From: Synergistales bacterium
GTDB lineage: Bacteria > Synergistota > Synergistia > Synergistales > Synergistaceae
DNA: 64,000 nucleotides
Reading direction: 5' to 3'
Assembly (NCBI GenBank): GCA_026002695.1
Contig: BOCB01000001.1
Coordinates: 1-64,000, forward strand
Shown here: positions 50,682 through 60,007 of the stretch, piece by piece
Layout: each line of letters begins with the position of its first letter
How positions within the stretch are numbered: position 1 is the first letter of the stretch
The notes under the pieces: model-generated
What the model was told of the DNA's origin: nothing
Seen by the model: the letters and a program-made list of their open reading frames with translations, nothing else
Database searches by the model: none
Position numbers and translations under genes: made by a program

Positions 50682-53600
50682 TTACCTCTTCGCCCTGCGG
50701 CTGCGCTCGGTGAACTTGAGCGCGAGAGCTACTGCGAGGATCATCAGGACGGACGCCGAGAACACTTCACAGCCGCCGCCCCCGCCGTTGTTCGCTGAAA
50801 CAGCAGCCGCCGGCTCCGAATCGGGCGATGCCGATACTTTCCTCTCGGCGACGAACAGCGGGTCGCTCCACATGCCGTCGTTTTTGCCGTCGTATATCAG
50901 GACGAACGCGCCCTCACTGCCTTTGCTCGCCGTCACGTCAGCGGCGCCGGAGTCTATCAGGCAGATTCGCGCCGTAACCTTCACGCCGCCGGGCGCGGAG
51001 TTTACGCTGAACGCGTCGGAGAGCGATATGCCCGCGTCTTTAACTATATTCGAGAGGTCGAACACCTTGCCGCCTATCTGCTTGAACACGCCGTACTTAG
51101 AGAAGAACGCGTTCAGGTCGATTTCACCGCCGTCAGTTACTACGTTTCCCGCGCCGATCGCCGCTTCGAAGGTTATTTCGAGCGGCAGCGCCTGCTGTGA
51201 CGACGCGCTGATTGCCGAAGAGTCGTAGTCTATCTCGAATATCTTGGGATCGCCTATCATCGCCAGCGCGTCCGACGACGGCGTGAAGCCTTCCGGCGCG
51301 TATTCGCGCAGCACCACGGCCAAGGGGTATGCAAACGCGCGTCCGCTGCCCGCGTCGGAAATATCTCCGGCGGCGATCTGTTTCATCGGAGCGCCTGCCA
51401 GGATCGGGGACGCCTGAGGGGCGCTTGGCGACAGCTCCGGAGCGGCCGGCGAGCGCGATCCGGTAAGCGGCAATACTTCAACAGTGCCGTCCGCCGTTAC
51501 GCCGCCGGGTCCCGCAAACGTTATGATCGCCTCGCCCGCGCCGACAGCCCTCGCCTTGCCCTGCGGCCTGCCGCCGGCGCTGGGCGTCGTCGCTTCCACG
51601 ACCGCAACCTTTGTTGGGTTGGACGTCCATGTTCCCGCGCTTGGAACAGCGCCTCCGCTTTCACCCGGCCAGACCGTGAAGAGCAAGTTTCTGTCCCCGG
51701 CGAGAGCCGTTATTTTCTTCGGGTGGAGCACCAGTCCGCTGACGGGCGCCGGGCTGCCCGACGCCTCGAACGCTCCGACGTCGCCCTTTGCCCTAACCGG
51801 GCGATCGACATAGCGCTGGTCTTTCGCGGGCAGGTTCGCGCCGGCCGCCGGTATCACGTCTATTGCGGGGCTGCCGTCTAAAAGCGGGATCGTCTCGTTC
51901 ACGCCGGTGTTATAACTCAACGAGCCTATATTCATAATGGCGGGGTCGAGACTCTGGCTGGTACTCGCGAGAGTGCGCCCGGGGCTGAGGCCGAATATGT
52001 TGTACCCTCCGTCGATGACGCCACTCATTACGTCAGAACCGGAGATTCCGTTATTCACAAAGAGGCTGTTTCTGACTGCCAAGCCGTGGTAAGCGGAAAT
52101 CGCGTTTCCGTAGCCCGTATTATTCACATCCGTATTATTCACAAACGTACAATTGGTTACAGTCCCCGCTACGTTCGATAATATCGCTCCCCCGGGAACC
52201 CCGCTCGTGTTGCTTACGAAGGTGCAGTTCGTGTAATTCAGAGGACCTTGGCCGCCAACATACCACGCCGCCGCGCCGCCGCCGTACTCTTTGGAGCGAT
52301 TGCCGGAGAACGTACAGTTGGTGAAATCACCCACTATCCTTAACGCCGAGCCATACACCGCGCCACCTTCACTCACTGCAAAATTGTCGATGAAACGGCA
52401 GTTTGTGACACGAAAGTTTATATAGCCGAGGTTGGCGCCCATGTATATCCCGCCTCCGGAATACGACAACAAAAACGAAGCGGCGTTTCCTCGCGTTACG
52501 GTAAAGCCGTTGATGCTGACATTGAATGTCGCGCCGTCTATATTCGTTCCTATATACATTACATGATTTGCCTGATCCTCACCGTCCAGTATCGTGCGGA
52601 ACGTCCACGGATCCCAGTTCGGAGCGGTGAGGGCTGTGTTTGTGCCGGCCGAGGCGTTTGCGTATCCTCCTGTCAAATTACAGCCTTTATTCCATAACGG
52701 GAACGTCCGGGCAGCGCCGGCCGCGGGGCTGCCATAGATATTTAACGACGGCGTATATGTACCCTCGGCGACATATATATTATCCCCGTCCGCGGCGAGA
52801 GCCATTACACCCGACAGGTCGGAAGACGCGTTATCCCAGTCCATGCCGTTCATGAGTCCGGCGGCCGCGGTTTTCACGTACCAATCCGCCGGAACTCCGG
52901 TTCCCATCCTGAAGCTCATGCTGTCAGTTCCGGCAAGGGGTTTTATGTCCCATATCCTGATGCCGCTGACGATGCTCTGCCCGGATATCAGAGGAGCGGT
53001 TGATCCGCTGTAGAGATTCGTGTCGGGGTCGGTCACAGCCGGCGTGCCGAAGCCGAACTCGCCGGCGGCGCCTGCCGGTTTGTTGCCGAACAGGTCGCCG
53101 AGGTCGCCATTGTTCTTGGCGGCCGCGTTGCCGGGGTATCCGCCCAGCAGATGGAAACCGCCGCCGTGCGCCTCCTCGACCGCCCTGCCCGGGTGAGGCT
53201 GCGCGGCGCTGCTGAAAGAACCGGATACGCTCCCGTCAACGTGTACGATAAACAGTCCTTTTGTACTATAGCCCGCGTAAGGACCGCTTTTATCGATCAT
53301 GGTGAACGTGCCGCCGTCGCGAGGGGTAGCGGCGTCGCGAGGCTGGAGCAGGAAGTATTGATCCGTATTGTCCGTCGATACGAGGTAAATCCCCGTGTGT
53401 CCCGCCGCTGTGAAAGTTCCGGAGGAATTTTTATTCAGAACCGCGTTCGGCGCGGCGAGCCCGGCTGAGTAGAGGCAGTAAGGGTCTATCATGCTTGGAG
53501 TCTCCCCGCCGCGTTCGCCGGTTTGCCGCGACCAACTGCCCTGAGCCATAAGCGACCAGTATCCGAAGCCGGGCAGCTCGCTCACGGAAGTGTCGTAAAG

Positions 53601-54740
53601 ATCGGGGAAGCCGAAAAGGGCGTGGCCGAGTTCGTGCGCCGCAATTCCTATGGTCAGAGGCTGACCTAACTGTGTCGCGCCCTGCTCGAAAATATTTCCG
53701 ATTATTTTGCCCGCGGCGATCAGACCGGGATATGGTAGTGACACACCCCACACTGACGGAATGAGATCCCCGCAGGAGGATTCCCCTCCCTGAACAACCA
53801 GCCCTATAAACAGTTCAGAAGGCAGTATTGTGCCGTCGCCGTTAGTGTCGTAGGACGCGAAGTTGATATAAGACGCCGCCGCGTCAAGGGCCGGCTGGGC
53901 ACAATTAACTATCCAATCACCGTAAGCTCCGCTTCCGATGAACTTCCCCCAGTCGTTATGCAAGCCGGGAAGATCGACCGCTATAACTCCATCGTTGGCT
54001 GTGCCGAATGTTTCGGCGGCCGGATTGATATCGGCGGCTCCGCCCGTGTTCTCATTGTAGAATGCCGCGACGGATTTCGCCCCGTATGTCTTGTTGAACA
54101 TATAGTCGCTGAGAAACGCCTCATCACTCGGGGAAAACGCAATGCCGCTCACACGAGAGTCGCCCGGGAAGCGCACGTATATCACAATACCTGCCCGCGG
54201 AGCGGATGCCCCGGGCGACAAGAGCGAAGCGGACGCTCTCGACTGTAATCGGGCGCCTGAAGCGGCGCCTGTCATCTCTTTCATAGCCGCGTCCCTCTTC
54301 GCCGTAGCCGCGCGCGCTTTTTCAGCGATGTACTCGGGCGGGCTCTCCTCTTTCAGCTGCGGAGGCATACCCCCCGGAAGCGGCGGAGTTAGTTTCCTGT
54401 TCAGGTACGGAACGGTAACCTTGCCGAGCGGCTGCCGCGCGAACCCGTCCTCAGCCGGAGGAACAAAGTTCGCCTCAGGTATCCAGGAGGCAAGGTACAG
54501 ATCCGCGCTCGTCTCCTCGGTGTTGCCGAAGGCGGCAAGGTTACCGTATTCGTCCGTCATCCAGCTCAGAAATTCGTCGCCTTTGATATAGAAATTTACC
54601 GCCTTGCCGTCTGACTGCGTGTGTTTTAACATTTCCGGATAAGCGGGTACGGCGTCGGCTCTGCCGCTGCCAAAGCCAAGCCCGAACGAGAACAGCGGCA
54701 GTAACAGCGCGGCAAGCATCAAAAAACATCTCTTCTTCAT
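50682..54740 (-). CDS. Secreted M6-type metalloprotease with beta-helix repeats and SYNERG-CTERM anchor
   Basis: A 1352-residue secreted protein. Signal peptide MKKRCFLMLAALLLPLFSFG; propeptide-like region to about 170; M6/gametolysin-like metalloprotease with zinc motif AAHELGHALFGF near residue 370 and a calcium-loop-like DTNGDGTILPSE near 298. Residues about 620-980 are right-handed beta-helix repeats (GGG..TNCTFxxN). A Big-like domain follows. The end is GGGGGCEVFSASVLMI, a hydrophobic helix, then RSRRAKR: the SYNERG-CTERM sorting signal. Start ATG 54740, 9 bases after GGAGGG. Probably a surface-anchored protease. Confidence 0.88.
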   Translation of the reverse strand: MKKRCFLMLAALLLPLFSFGLGFGSGRADAVPAYPEMLKHTQSDGKAVNFYIKGDEFLSWMTDEYGNLAAFGNTEETSADLYLASWIPEANFVPPAEDGFARQPLGKVTVPYLNRKLTPPLPGGMPPQLKEESPPEYIAEKARAATAKRDAAMKEMTGAASGARLQSRASASLLSPGASAPRAGIVIYVRFPGDSRVSGIAFSPSDEAFLSDYMFNKTYGAKSVAAFYNENTGGAADINPAAETFGTANDGVIAVDLPGLHNDWGKFIGSGAYGDWIVNCAQPALDAAASYINFASYDTNGDGTILPSELFIGLVVQGGESSCGDLIPSVWGVSLPYPGLIAAGKIIGNIFEQGATQLGQPLTIGIAAHELGHALFGFPDLYDTSVSELPGFGYWSLMAQGSWSRQTGERGGETPSMIDPYCLYSAGLAAPNAVLNKNSSGTFTAAGHTGIYLVSTDNTDQYFLLQPRDAATPRDGGTFTMIDKSGPYAGYSTKGLFIVHVDGSVSGSFSSAAQPHPGRAVEEAHGGGFHLLGGYPGNAAAKNNGDLGDLFGNKPAGAAGEFGFGTPAVTDPDTNLYSGSTAPLISGQSIVSGIRIWDIKPLAGTDSMSFRMGTGVPADWYVKTAAAGLMNGMDWDNASSDLSGVMALAADGDNIYVAEGTYTPSLNIYGSPAAGAARTFPLWNKGCNLTGGYANASAGTNTALTAPNWDPWTFRTILDGEDQANHVMYIGTNIDGATFNVSINGFTVTRGNAASFLLSYSGGGIYMGANLGYINFRVTNCRFIDNFAVSEGGAVYGSALRIVGDFTNCTFSGNRSKEYGGGAAAWYVGGQGPLNYTNCTFVSNTSGVPGGAILSNVAGTVTNCTFVNNTDVNNTGYGNAISAYHGLAVRNSLFVNNGISGSDVMSGVIDGGYNIFGLSPGRTLASTSQSLDPAIMNIGSLSYNTGVNETIPLLDGSPAIDVIPAAGANLPAKDQRYVDRPVRAKGDVGAFEASGSPAPVSGLVLHPKKITALAGDRNLLFTVWPGESGGAVPSAGTWTSNPTKVAVVEATTPSAGGRPQGKARAVGAGEAIITFAGPGGVTADGTVEVLPLTGSRSPAAPELSPSAPQASPILAGAPMKQIAAGDISDAGSGRAFAYPLAVVLREYAPEGFTPSSDALAMIGDPKIFEIDYDSSAISASSQQALPLEITFEAAIGAGNVVTDGGEIDLNAFFSKYGVFKQIGGKVFDLSNIVKDAGISLSDAFSVNSAPGGVKVTARICLIDSGAADVTASKGSEGAFVLIYDGKNDGMWSDPLFVAERKVSASPDSEPAAAVSANNGGGGGCEVFSASVLMILAVALALKFTERSRRAKR

Positions 54741-54783
54741 AACGTGGTTCCCTCCCTCAGTAGTCACCTTTCGGCTTCCTCCG

Positions 54784-57159
54784 TTACTGCCGCAGCAGCG
54801 ACAGTATGTTCTGCGGCAGCTGGTTCGCCTGAGCGAGCATGGACGTTCCCGCCTGGGAGAGTATGTTGAGCTTCGTGAACTCCATCATCTCCTTGGCCAT
54901 GTCCGCGTCGCGTATCCGGCTCTCCGCCTGCGTCGTGTTCTGACCGGCAGCGGTCAGGTTGTTTATCGCGTGCTCTAACCTGTTCTGGTATGCGCCGAGC
55001 ATCGCCCTCTGAGACGACACCCTGCCTATCGCGCCGTCTATCGCCGTTACAGCGCGGGCGGCGGACTCCCTGTCCGTCACTGCTATCCCGCGCAGCCCCA
55101 GCGCCTCCGACCCCAGCGCCGCTATCGATAAGGAGAACCTCTCGAGCTCATTCGCCCCCACCTGGAGGTACGTCGTGTTGTCCGTCAGGTGGACGATTCT
55201 TGTCTCGATCCCCTCGGCGAGGAGGTCGTATTTCAGAGTCTTTTCGTTCCACGACGCCCTTATGCCCATCATTGAGGAGAACACGATGTCGATATTCGGG
55301 TCGATCGCGCCCTCTATGATATTGCCGCTGAAGCGAACGCGGTTCACGCTGTTGCCCGAGTGGGCGTCGGTTACCACAGCCTCGTACCGCGCTTCTCGCG
55401 CGGACTGTATCACGTTGAAGCCGAACGCGTTGAGTATGTCCTCGTCAGCGCTCAGAGTGAGCCTGCCCGCGCCGCCCGGTATTATCGAACGGAGCAGCAG
55501 CGTCCCGAGCACGGATTCATGGGTGTTCGCCGCGCCGCCCGCCATCGAGGAGAGGCGCCTCACCCCTTTCAAATAAGCCCCCTGCCCTAATGAATTCGCT
55601 ATCGCCTGGTTCAGCTTTTGCGTAACGTCGCCGAGGGTGTCGCTCGAATAAAGCGTAACGGATGCGCGGGCGCCGTCCCCCTGCATGACGGTCAGTTCCT
55701 TAGGCTCGTTCAGCATAAATCGGCCGTTGGCGTCCCAGAACTCCCTGATGTCGCGCAGCTTCACCCTCTCGTCCGCGATCTGACCGATGAACGTGGAGGT
55801 GAACCGCATCGAGCCCATCGTTTCCCCGTCAGCTCCGACCGCTGACGAGTCGAGCCCGTCGGCGAACCTGATGTTCACGGAACCTTCGAAACTGCTGCCG
55901 TTAAACGGGTTGAGGAAATACTGACTGACCTGAACGGTCTTCCCGCTCACCAACGACGGAGCGAAGTTGTACTCGTTCTTGTTGTCGAAATAGAGCGTGT
56001 CCGCGCCGTTCGGCCCGACCTCGTCCCATGCGTACTCCCAATCTTGATTGAGCTTGCCTGCGATATTTATGTGCATATCGTCATCGGGATAATCCACAGG
56101 GGGGTTCATGTTCCACGTGAACTTCATGACCATTTTGTCCCCGACGTCGTACTCGGTGAAGTCGGGGATACTTATTCCGGCGGCGGGGAGGTCAAATCCC
56201 AGCTTGTCGTAGACATCGCCGGCCGCTATCCCCGATATTCCGGCGGCGGTTATGATGAGATTGTCGTCCGTAAAGCGCCTCGTCTCGCCGTCATATCCGA
56301 TAGTTGTGCTTTGGCAGGAGAAGCGCACCCATCCGGTGTCATTATCTACGCCCACGACCTCAAGAAGCACGCTCGCGTTGACGTCCTGCCTCGGCAGGGT
56401 GATAGCGGAGTAATCGACCGTAATGGGCGGCGGCAGCGCGCCGAGCCCGTAGGACTGCTGAACATAGGCATCTCCTACCGTGTATTTTTTAACATCTGCA
56501 GTGAAGTCGCCCGGCGGATAGTCGTCAAGGGACTCGATAGTGCCGACGTCCTTGTTATTGACGACGCCGATCGCAACATTTTTGTGCTTTATGTAGAATA
56601 TATGGCTCTTCTGTACCTCGGCCTCTCCGGCGTCGACCGCGCGGACGGAAACTTTGTAGTTCCCCTCGCCGGGCTTGCCGGACAACGCGCCGCGGACGAG
56701 GACGCGCGTGTCGAGGTTGTCGGTGCTCCAGATCACTGACGAGCTCCCGTCGAGCAGCTGCTTGCGGTTGAATTGGGTGGTGCTCGCTATGCGATCCGCT
56801 TCGCCGCGCAGCTCGTCGATCTCGTACTGGATGAACATTCTGTCGCCGGCGGTCAGCGTCTCGTTGGCCGCCTGCACAGACAGCTCTCTCATTCTCTGGA
56901 GTATGCTGTGGACTTCGTTCAGCGCGCCCTCCGCCGTCTGTATCATGGAGACGCCGTCCTGGGAGTTGTTCACGGCCTGATTGAGACCGTTCACCTGAGC
57001 GCGCATTTTCTCGGATATGGCGAGCCCGGCGGCGTCGTCAGCCGCGCTGTTTATCCGCAAACCGGCGGAGAGCTTCTGAATTGACTTCTGAAGGTTAGAG
57101 TTGACTGCAGTTAACGCGTTATATGATTGAAGCGCCGGCACATTGGTATTGATCCTCAT
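54784..57159 (-). CDS. fliC: Flagellin, very large form
   Basis: A 791-residue flagellin. The conserved N-terminal D0/D1 helices (MRINTNVPALQSYNALTA; KLSAGLRINSAADDAAGLAI) and C-terminal D0/D1 (AMLGAYQNRLEHAINNL to ANQLPQNILSLLRQ) are intact. Between about 150 and 690 lies a large variable, beta-rich region exposed on the filament surface; typical flagellins are 270-500 residues. ATG at 57159 has AGAGG 9 bases upstream. Upstream is a leader with a pentanucleotide repeat, and its reading frame may affect translation here. Confidence 0.95.
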   Translation of the reverse strand: MRINTNVPALQSYNALTAVNSNLQKSIQKLSAGLRINSAADDAAGLAISEKMRAQVNGLNQAVNNSQDGVSMIQTAEGALNEVHSILQRMRELSVQAANETLTAGDRMFIQYEIDELRGEADRIASTTQFNRKQLLDGSSSVIWSTDNLDTRVLVRGALSGKPGEGNYKVSVRAVDAGEAEVQKSHIFYIKHKNVAIGVVNNKDVGTIESLDDYPPGDFTADVKKYTVGDAYVQQSYGLGALPPPITVDYSAITLPRQDVNASVLLEVVGVDNDTGWVRFSCQSTTIGYDGETRRFTDDNLIITAAGISGIAAGDVYDKLGFDLPAAGISIPDFTEYDVGDKMVMKFTWNMNPPVDYPDDDMHINIAGKLNQDWEYAWDEVGPNGADTLYFDNKNEYNFAPSLVSGKTVQVSQYFLNPFNGSSFEGSVNIRFADGLDSSAVGADGETMGSMRFTSTFIGQIADERVKLRDIREFWDANGRFMLNEPKELTVMQGDGARASVTLYSSDTLGDVTQKLNQAIANSLGQGAYLKGVRRLSSMAGGAANTHESVLGTLLLRSIIPGGAGRLTLSADEDILNAFGFNVIQSAREARYEAVVTDAHSGNSVNRVRFSGNIIEGAIDPNIDIVFSSMMGIRASWNEKTLKYDLLAEGIETRIVHLTDNTTYLQVGANELERFSLSIAALGSEALGLRGIAVTDRESAARAVTAIDGAIGRVSSQRAMLGAYQNRLEHAINNLTAAGQNTTQAESRIRDADMAKEMMEFTKLNILSQAGTSMLAQANQLPQNILSLLRQ

Positions 57160-57274
57160 GAGAGAATACCTCTAATGTGCCGCGACCCAAGCGGACGCTT
57201 AGGGACAGGACAGGACAGGACAGGACAGGACAGGACAGGACAGGACAGGACAGGACAGGACCCCTGTTTATCAT
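57119..57274 (-). CDS. Leader reading frame through the pentanucleotide repeat
   Basis: GGAGG (57283-57287) lies 8 bases before ATG 57274. The frame reads MINRGPVLSC, then PVLSC repeats, passes the repeat, and overlaps the flagellin start out of frame, stopping at TAA 57119-57121. With one repeat unit fewer it would instead stop at the TGA overlapping the flagellin ATG (57156-57158). With one more it would stop at TAA 57199-57201. Translation is not shown; the frame is listed because of the ribosome site and the coupling geometry. Confidence 0.4.
   Translation of the reverse strand: MINRGPVLSCPVLSCPVLSCPVLSLSVRLGRGTLEVFSHEDQYQCAGASII
57203..57261. repeat. Pentanucleotide tandem repeat, 11 copies of GGACA plus a partial one
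   Basis: Eleven perfect 5-bp units at 57203-57257 and a partial GGAC. They lie 44 bases upstream of the flagellin ATG and downstream of its promoter, so they are in the transcribed leader. Simple repeats of this kind change length by slipped-strand mispairing. Confidence 0.92.
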
Positions 57275-57294
57275 TTACAACACCTCCATGTGTG

Positions 57295-57372
57295 TTATCG
57301 ACAGGATCTTCCTTGATCCTTAGTACAATTACCAAACAATATAAGTATAGCACGCGAAAGCAGTGCCGTCAA
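57295..57372 (-). promoter_or_regulatory. Flagellin promoter region
   Basis: TTGACG (57367-57372) and TATACT (57344-57349) are 17 bases apart, a good sigma70-type promoter. Further down, GTCGATAA (57295-57302) with TAAG 16 bases before it resembles the flagellar sigma28 pattern (TAAA-N15-GCCGATAA). Either could start the leader transcript upstream of the repeat. Confidence 0.6.
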
Positions 57373-57488
57373 TTTTCCTCGAACCACAGGTTAATAAATT
57401 TTAATCAAGATAAATCAACTGTCAGTAAACCTGTCAGAAACAAAAACAATATAATCTGCGCGGTGAACATCATGCCGCCCCGCGCGCC

Positions 57489-57526
57489 CTCAAAACGGCG
57501 AAATTCCGTTTTAGTGATTTAATCAG
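57489..57526. repeat. Dispersed repeat A, copy 3
   Basis: CTCAAAACGGCGAAATTCCG and following bases ending GATTTAATCAG, close to 50526-50564 and 33013-33049. It lies directly before the ferredoxin promoter. Confidence 0.55.
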
Positions 57527-57535
57527 TTCTTCCTG

Positions 57536-57544
57536 TGTTATAAT
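57536..57544 (+). promoter_or_regulatory. Extended -10 promoter of the ferredoxin gene
   Basis: TGTTATAAT is a consensus extended -10 (TGnTATAAT). A -35 box is not obvious. It is 48 bases before the ferredoxin start. Confidence 0.55.
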
Positions 57545-57592
57545 AGCCGGACTAATGTTCGTACAATTTTCATAATGAAGGAGGGATTTCTC

Positions 57593-57763
57593 ATGTCTGT
57601 AACAATCGATGCGGGTAAATGCAACGGCTGTGAGTCTTGTGTGGAAGGCTGCCCGGTAAGCGCGATCACCGTCGACGGCGGCAAAGCAAAAGTAGACGAC
57701 GACACCTGCGTGGACTGCGGAGCTTGTGCGGGCACCTGTCCGTCAGAAGCCATATCCCAGTAA
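57593..57763 (+). CDS. Two-[4Fe-4S] ferredoxin
   Basis: A 56-residue bacterial ferredoxin. Two classic cluster motifs are present: CNGCESCVEGCP and CVDCGACAGTCP, each CxxCxxCxxxCP. It is a low-potential electron carrier for anaerobic metabolism, consistent with a fermentative anaerobe. ATG at 57593 has AGGAGGG 7 bases upstream. Single-gene transcript with its own promoter and terminator. Confidence 0.95.
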   Translation: MSVTIDAGKCNGCESCVEGCPVSAITVDGGKAKVDDDTCVDCGACAGTCPSEAISQ

Positions 57764-57785
57764 CGAATCCAACAGTACACAACAT

Positions 57786-57822
57786 AAAAGGGGCTCCCTT
57801 AAAACAAACGGGAACCCCTTTT
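57786..57822 (+). terminator. Intrinsic terminator of the ferredoxin gene
   Basis: AAAAGGGGCTCCC and GGGAACCCCTTTT pair over 13 bp with one mismatch, giving a T run. The A/T ends let it work in both directions, so it may also serve the convergent substrate-binding protein gene. Confidence 0.85.
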
Positions 57823-57893
57823 ATGATATAATCGGCATAAGACGCAACATCGCGTTTAGAACAGGCTCCGGGCAGCCGAAGATCGTCCGTTAA

Positions 57894-59519
57894 TCAGTTC
57901 ATCTCGGTCCAATAGACCATGAAGTCGCCCCAGCCGAGGACGTTCGGAATGAAGGTCTTTACCTTCGGCGATATGACAAAGTAGTGCTCCATATTGAAGA
58001 GCGGCAGGAACGCGGCGAGCTTATGGGTTATCATGTTGTCGAGCTCGCGGTATTCGTCTATGCGCTTCTGCGGGTTCAGCTCGGAGCGCGCTTGCAGTAT
58101 CAGCTTGTCAACCTGCGGATTGTTGAGGTTTATCGAGCGGGAGCGGCTCATGTTCACGTCCTTACCCGAGTAGAAGAACTTGTAGAAATATGGATCCGCG
58201 TCGGCGTCAGACCAGCTGCCCGGATACAGCATCAGACTGCCGGACGTGCGCTTGTCGACAAATACGGCCTCGTCGAGAGGGGAAACCTTCACAACAAAAC
58301 CGGCTTTCCCCATAGTCGCCTGGAGGAGTTCGCCCATGCGAGAGTAAGCTCTGCCGCTCGATCCGGCATTCGAGAACGAGAACTCTATCGCGACGGGCAG
58401 CTTCAACCCCGACTTCTCGAGCAGCTTCTTCGCGGCGGCAGGGTCGTAATTTATCTTGCTCGTGGGGTTCGGCTGATACGGATACGTCCCCTTTGCGAGT
58501 ATATTATGCGGCAATACGCCGGTTCCATAGTAGACTGCGTCGAGTATCTCTTTGCGCGGCACAGCCATCTGGAGCGCCTTGCGGACGTTCAGGTTATCTA
58601 ACGGAGGCTGTGCGACGTTCATCGCGAGGTAGCGGAGCCCGATACGAAGTGTCTTGACCATGTGCTTCTTCCACTTGGCCGAGCCTCGGAAGTAAGGTAT
58701 TTGCGAGGGGGCAGTGTCGCAGTCGAATATGTCGATGTCGCCCGTCTCGAACATCATGCGCGCCGTCTCAGGATCGCCGGCGATGTGAATGCGCACCGTA
58801 TCGGCGCCGGGCTTGCCGCGCCAGTAATTGGGGTTGGCCTCTAAGACGTGGTAGCTGTCGAGTACCCACTCTTTCAGCACATATGCGCCCGAGCCCATGG
58901 TATCCTCCGGCGAGAGGCCGAACTTATCCCCCTTGGCCTTGGTGAACTTCTCCGAGTAAATGCTCCCGGCCGGGTCGGTGATGTTCGTGTCCACGAACGG
59001 AGGGAAGGGCTCCTCGAGCGTCATCTGCACAGTGTAGTCGCCGTCGGCCTTTATGCCGTCGACGGTCTTTTTCTTCCCGGCGAGCACGTCTTTGGCTCCG
59101 ACTATCATGTCGAAGTAGCTCGTCTGAAGAGACTTCGTGGCGGGGTCGAACATGCGGTTGAACGTGTACAGCACGTCGCTCGCCTTGACGGGCGTACCGT
59201 CGGAGAACTTGGCGTTCTTGCGGAGCTTGAACGTGTAAACCTTGCCGTCCTTGCTCACGCTCCAGCTTTCGGCGAGCCCCGGTATCAGCTTCGGCTCGCG
59301 CGTCGCGGGATCGGCGACCTTCTCGACGAGCCTGTCGAATACATTATAGGGTACCATGTAATCTGACGTATTTAGCTGCACGTCCATCGTGGGCGGTTCG
59401 TTAGGATATACGAGCCCCAGCGTCTTGCCCGCCGCGCCGGCGGAACCCGCAAACACCGCAATAAACGCGGCCAGCAACAGAAGAACAATAAAACAACACC
59501 TTTTCACCTTACAAACCAA
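57894..59519 (-). CDS. ABC transporter substrate-binding protein, family 5 (oligopeptide type)
   Basis: A 541-residue periplasmic solute-binding protein with a signal peptide (CFIVLLLLAAFIAVFAGSAGA). LIPGLAESWSVSKDGKVYTFKLRKNAKFSDGTP is the family signature region and NVRKALQMAVPRKEILDAV follows. It binds peptides or similar ligands for an ABC importer. No permease or ATPase genes are nearby. The start is a TTG at 59519, about 10 bases after GAGGAG; a GTG at 59507 is possible. Confidence 0.9.
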   Translation of the reverse strand: MVCKVKRCCFIVLLLLAAFIAVFAGSAGAAGKTLGLVYPNEPPTMDVQLNTSDYMVPYNVFDRLVEKVADPATREPKLIPGLAESWSVSKDGKVYTFKLRKNAKFSDGTPVKASDVLYTFNRMFDPATKSLQTSYFDMIVGAKDVLAGKKKTVDGIKADGDYTVQMTLEEPFPPFVDTNITDPAGSIYSEKFTKAKGDKFGLSPEDTMGSGAYVLKEWVLDSYHVLEANPNYWRGKPGADTVRIHIAGDPETARMMFETGDIDIFDCDTAPSQIPYFRGSAKWKKHMVKTLRIGLRYLAMNVAQPPLDNLNVRKALQMAVPRKEILDAVYYGTGVLPHNILAKGTYPYQPNPTSKINYDPAAAKKLLEKSGLKLPVAIEFSFSNAGSSGRAYSRMGELLQATMGKAGFVVKVSPLDEAVFVDKRTSGSLMLYPGSWSDADADPYFYKFFYSGKDVNMSRSRSINLNNPQVDKLILQARSELNPQKRIDEYRELDNMITHKLAAFLPLFNMEHYFVISPKVKTFIPNVLGWGDFMVYWTEMN

Positions 59520-59736
59520 ACCCGATCAACTCCTCGCAAGTTTTGGAAAGCCCGTATAATCCAATCAATTAATCGGCTCTTCATTAAAAAAGCCGCGTAA
59601 ACAAACGGAATAATATAGCCTCTCCTTTTTTATTACAGTTCAATATCTTATCTATTTAAGCGGTTAAAGGGAATTTGTCAAGTAGGGGCGGCATTCTTGT
59701 GTCGTTAAAGAGAAATTGCAAGTTAAAATTTAGTTA

Positions 59737-59765
59737 TTGACAGAATGCTATGTTATTTGTAGAAT
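59737..59765 (+). promoter_or_regulatory. Promoter of the four-tRNA cluster
   Basis: TTGACA (59737-59742) and TAGAAT (59760-59765) are 17 bases apart, 31 bases before tRNA-Gly. The preceding gap 59520-59736 is AT-rich and holds nothing else recognised apart from the promoter expected for the divergent substrate-binding protein gene. Confidence 0.75.
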
Positions 59766-59796
59766 AACTAACGTTGTGTAACTTGTTTGAGCTTGA

Positions 59797-59873
59797 GCGG
59801 GAATAGCTCAGCTGGTTAGAGCGATGGCCTTCCAAGCCGTAGGTCGCGGGTTCGAATCCCGTTTCCCGCTCCA
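59797..59873 (+). tRNA. tRNA-Gly (TCC)
   Basis: Acceptor GCGGGAA pairs with TTCCCGC. Anticodon stem ATGGC/GCCGT (one G-T pair) with loop CTTCCAA gives TCC. T arm GGGTTCGAATCCC. Discriminator T and encoded CCA. Confidence 0.95.
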
Positions 59874-59896
59874 ATTTGGCAGTGGGTAATGAATTC

Positions 59897-59972
59897 GCCC
59901 TCGTAGCTCAATGGATAGAGCAACTGCCTTCTAAGCAGTAGGCCACAGGTTCGAGTCCTGTCGGGGGCGCCA
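59897..59972 (+). tRNA. tRNA-Arg (TCT)
   Basis: Acceptor GCCCTCG pairs with CGGGGGC (one G-T pair). Anticodon stem ACTGC/GCAGT with loop CTTCTAA gives TCT. T arm AGGTTCGAGTCCT. Discriminator G, CCA encoded. Confidence 0.95.
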
Positions 59973-60007
59973 TTAGGGCAGCTGTCTGAGTACCGAACTT
60001 TTTTCAT

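Noticed and set aside
57127..57522. Plus-strand frame with repeated GQDRT residues over the pentanucleotide repeat
   Set aside because: It is only the simple repeat read in the other direction, without a ribosome site, opposite the flagellin leader.
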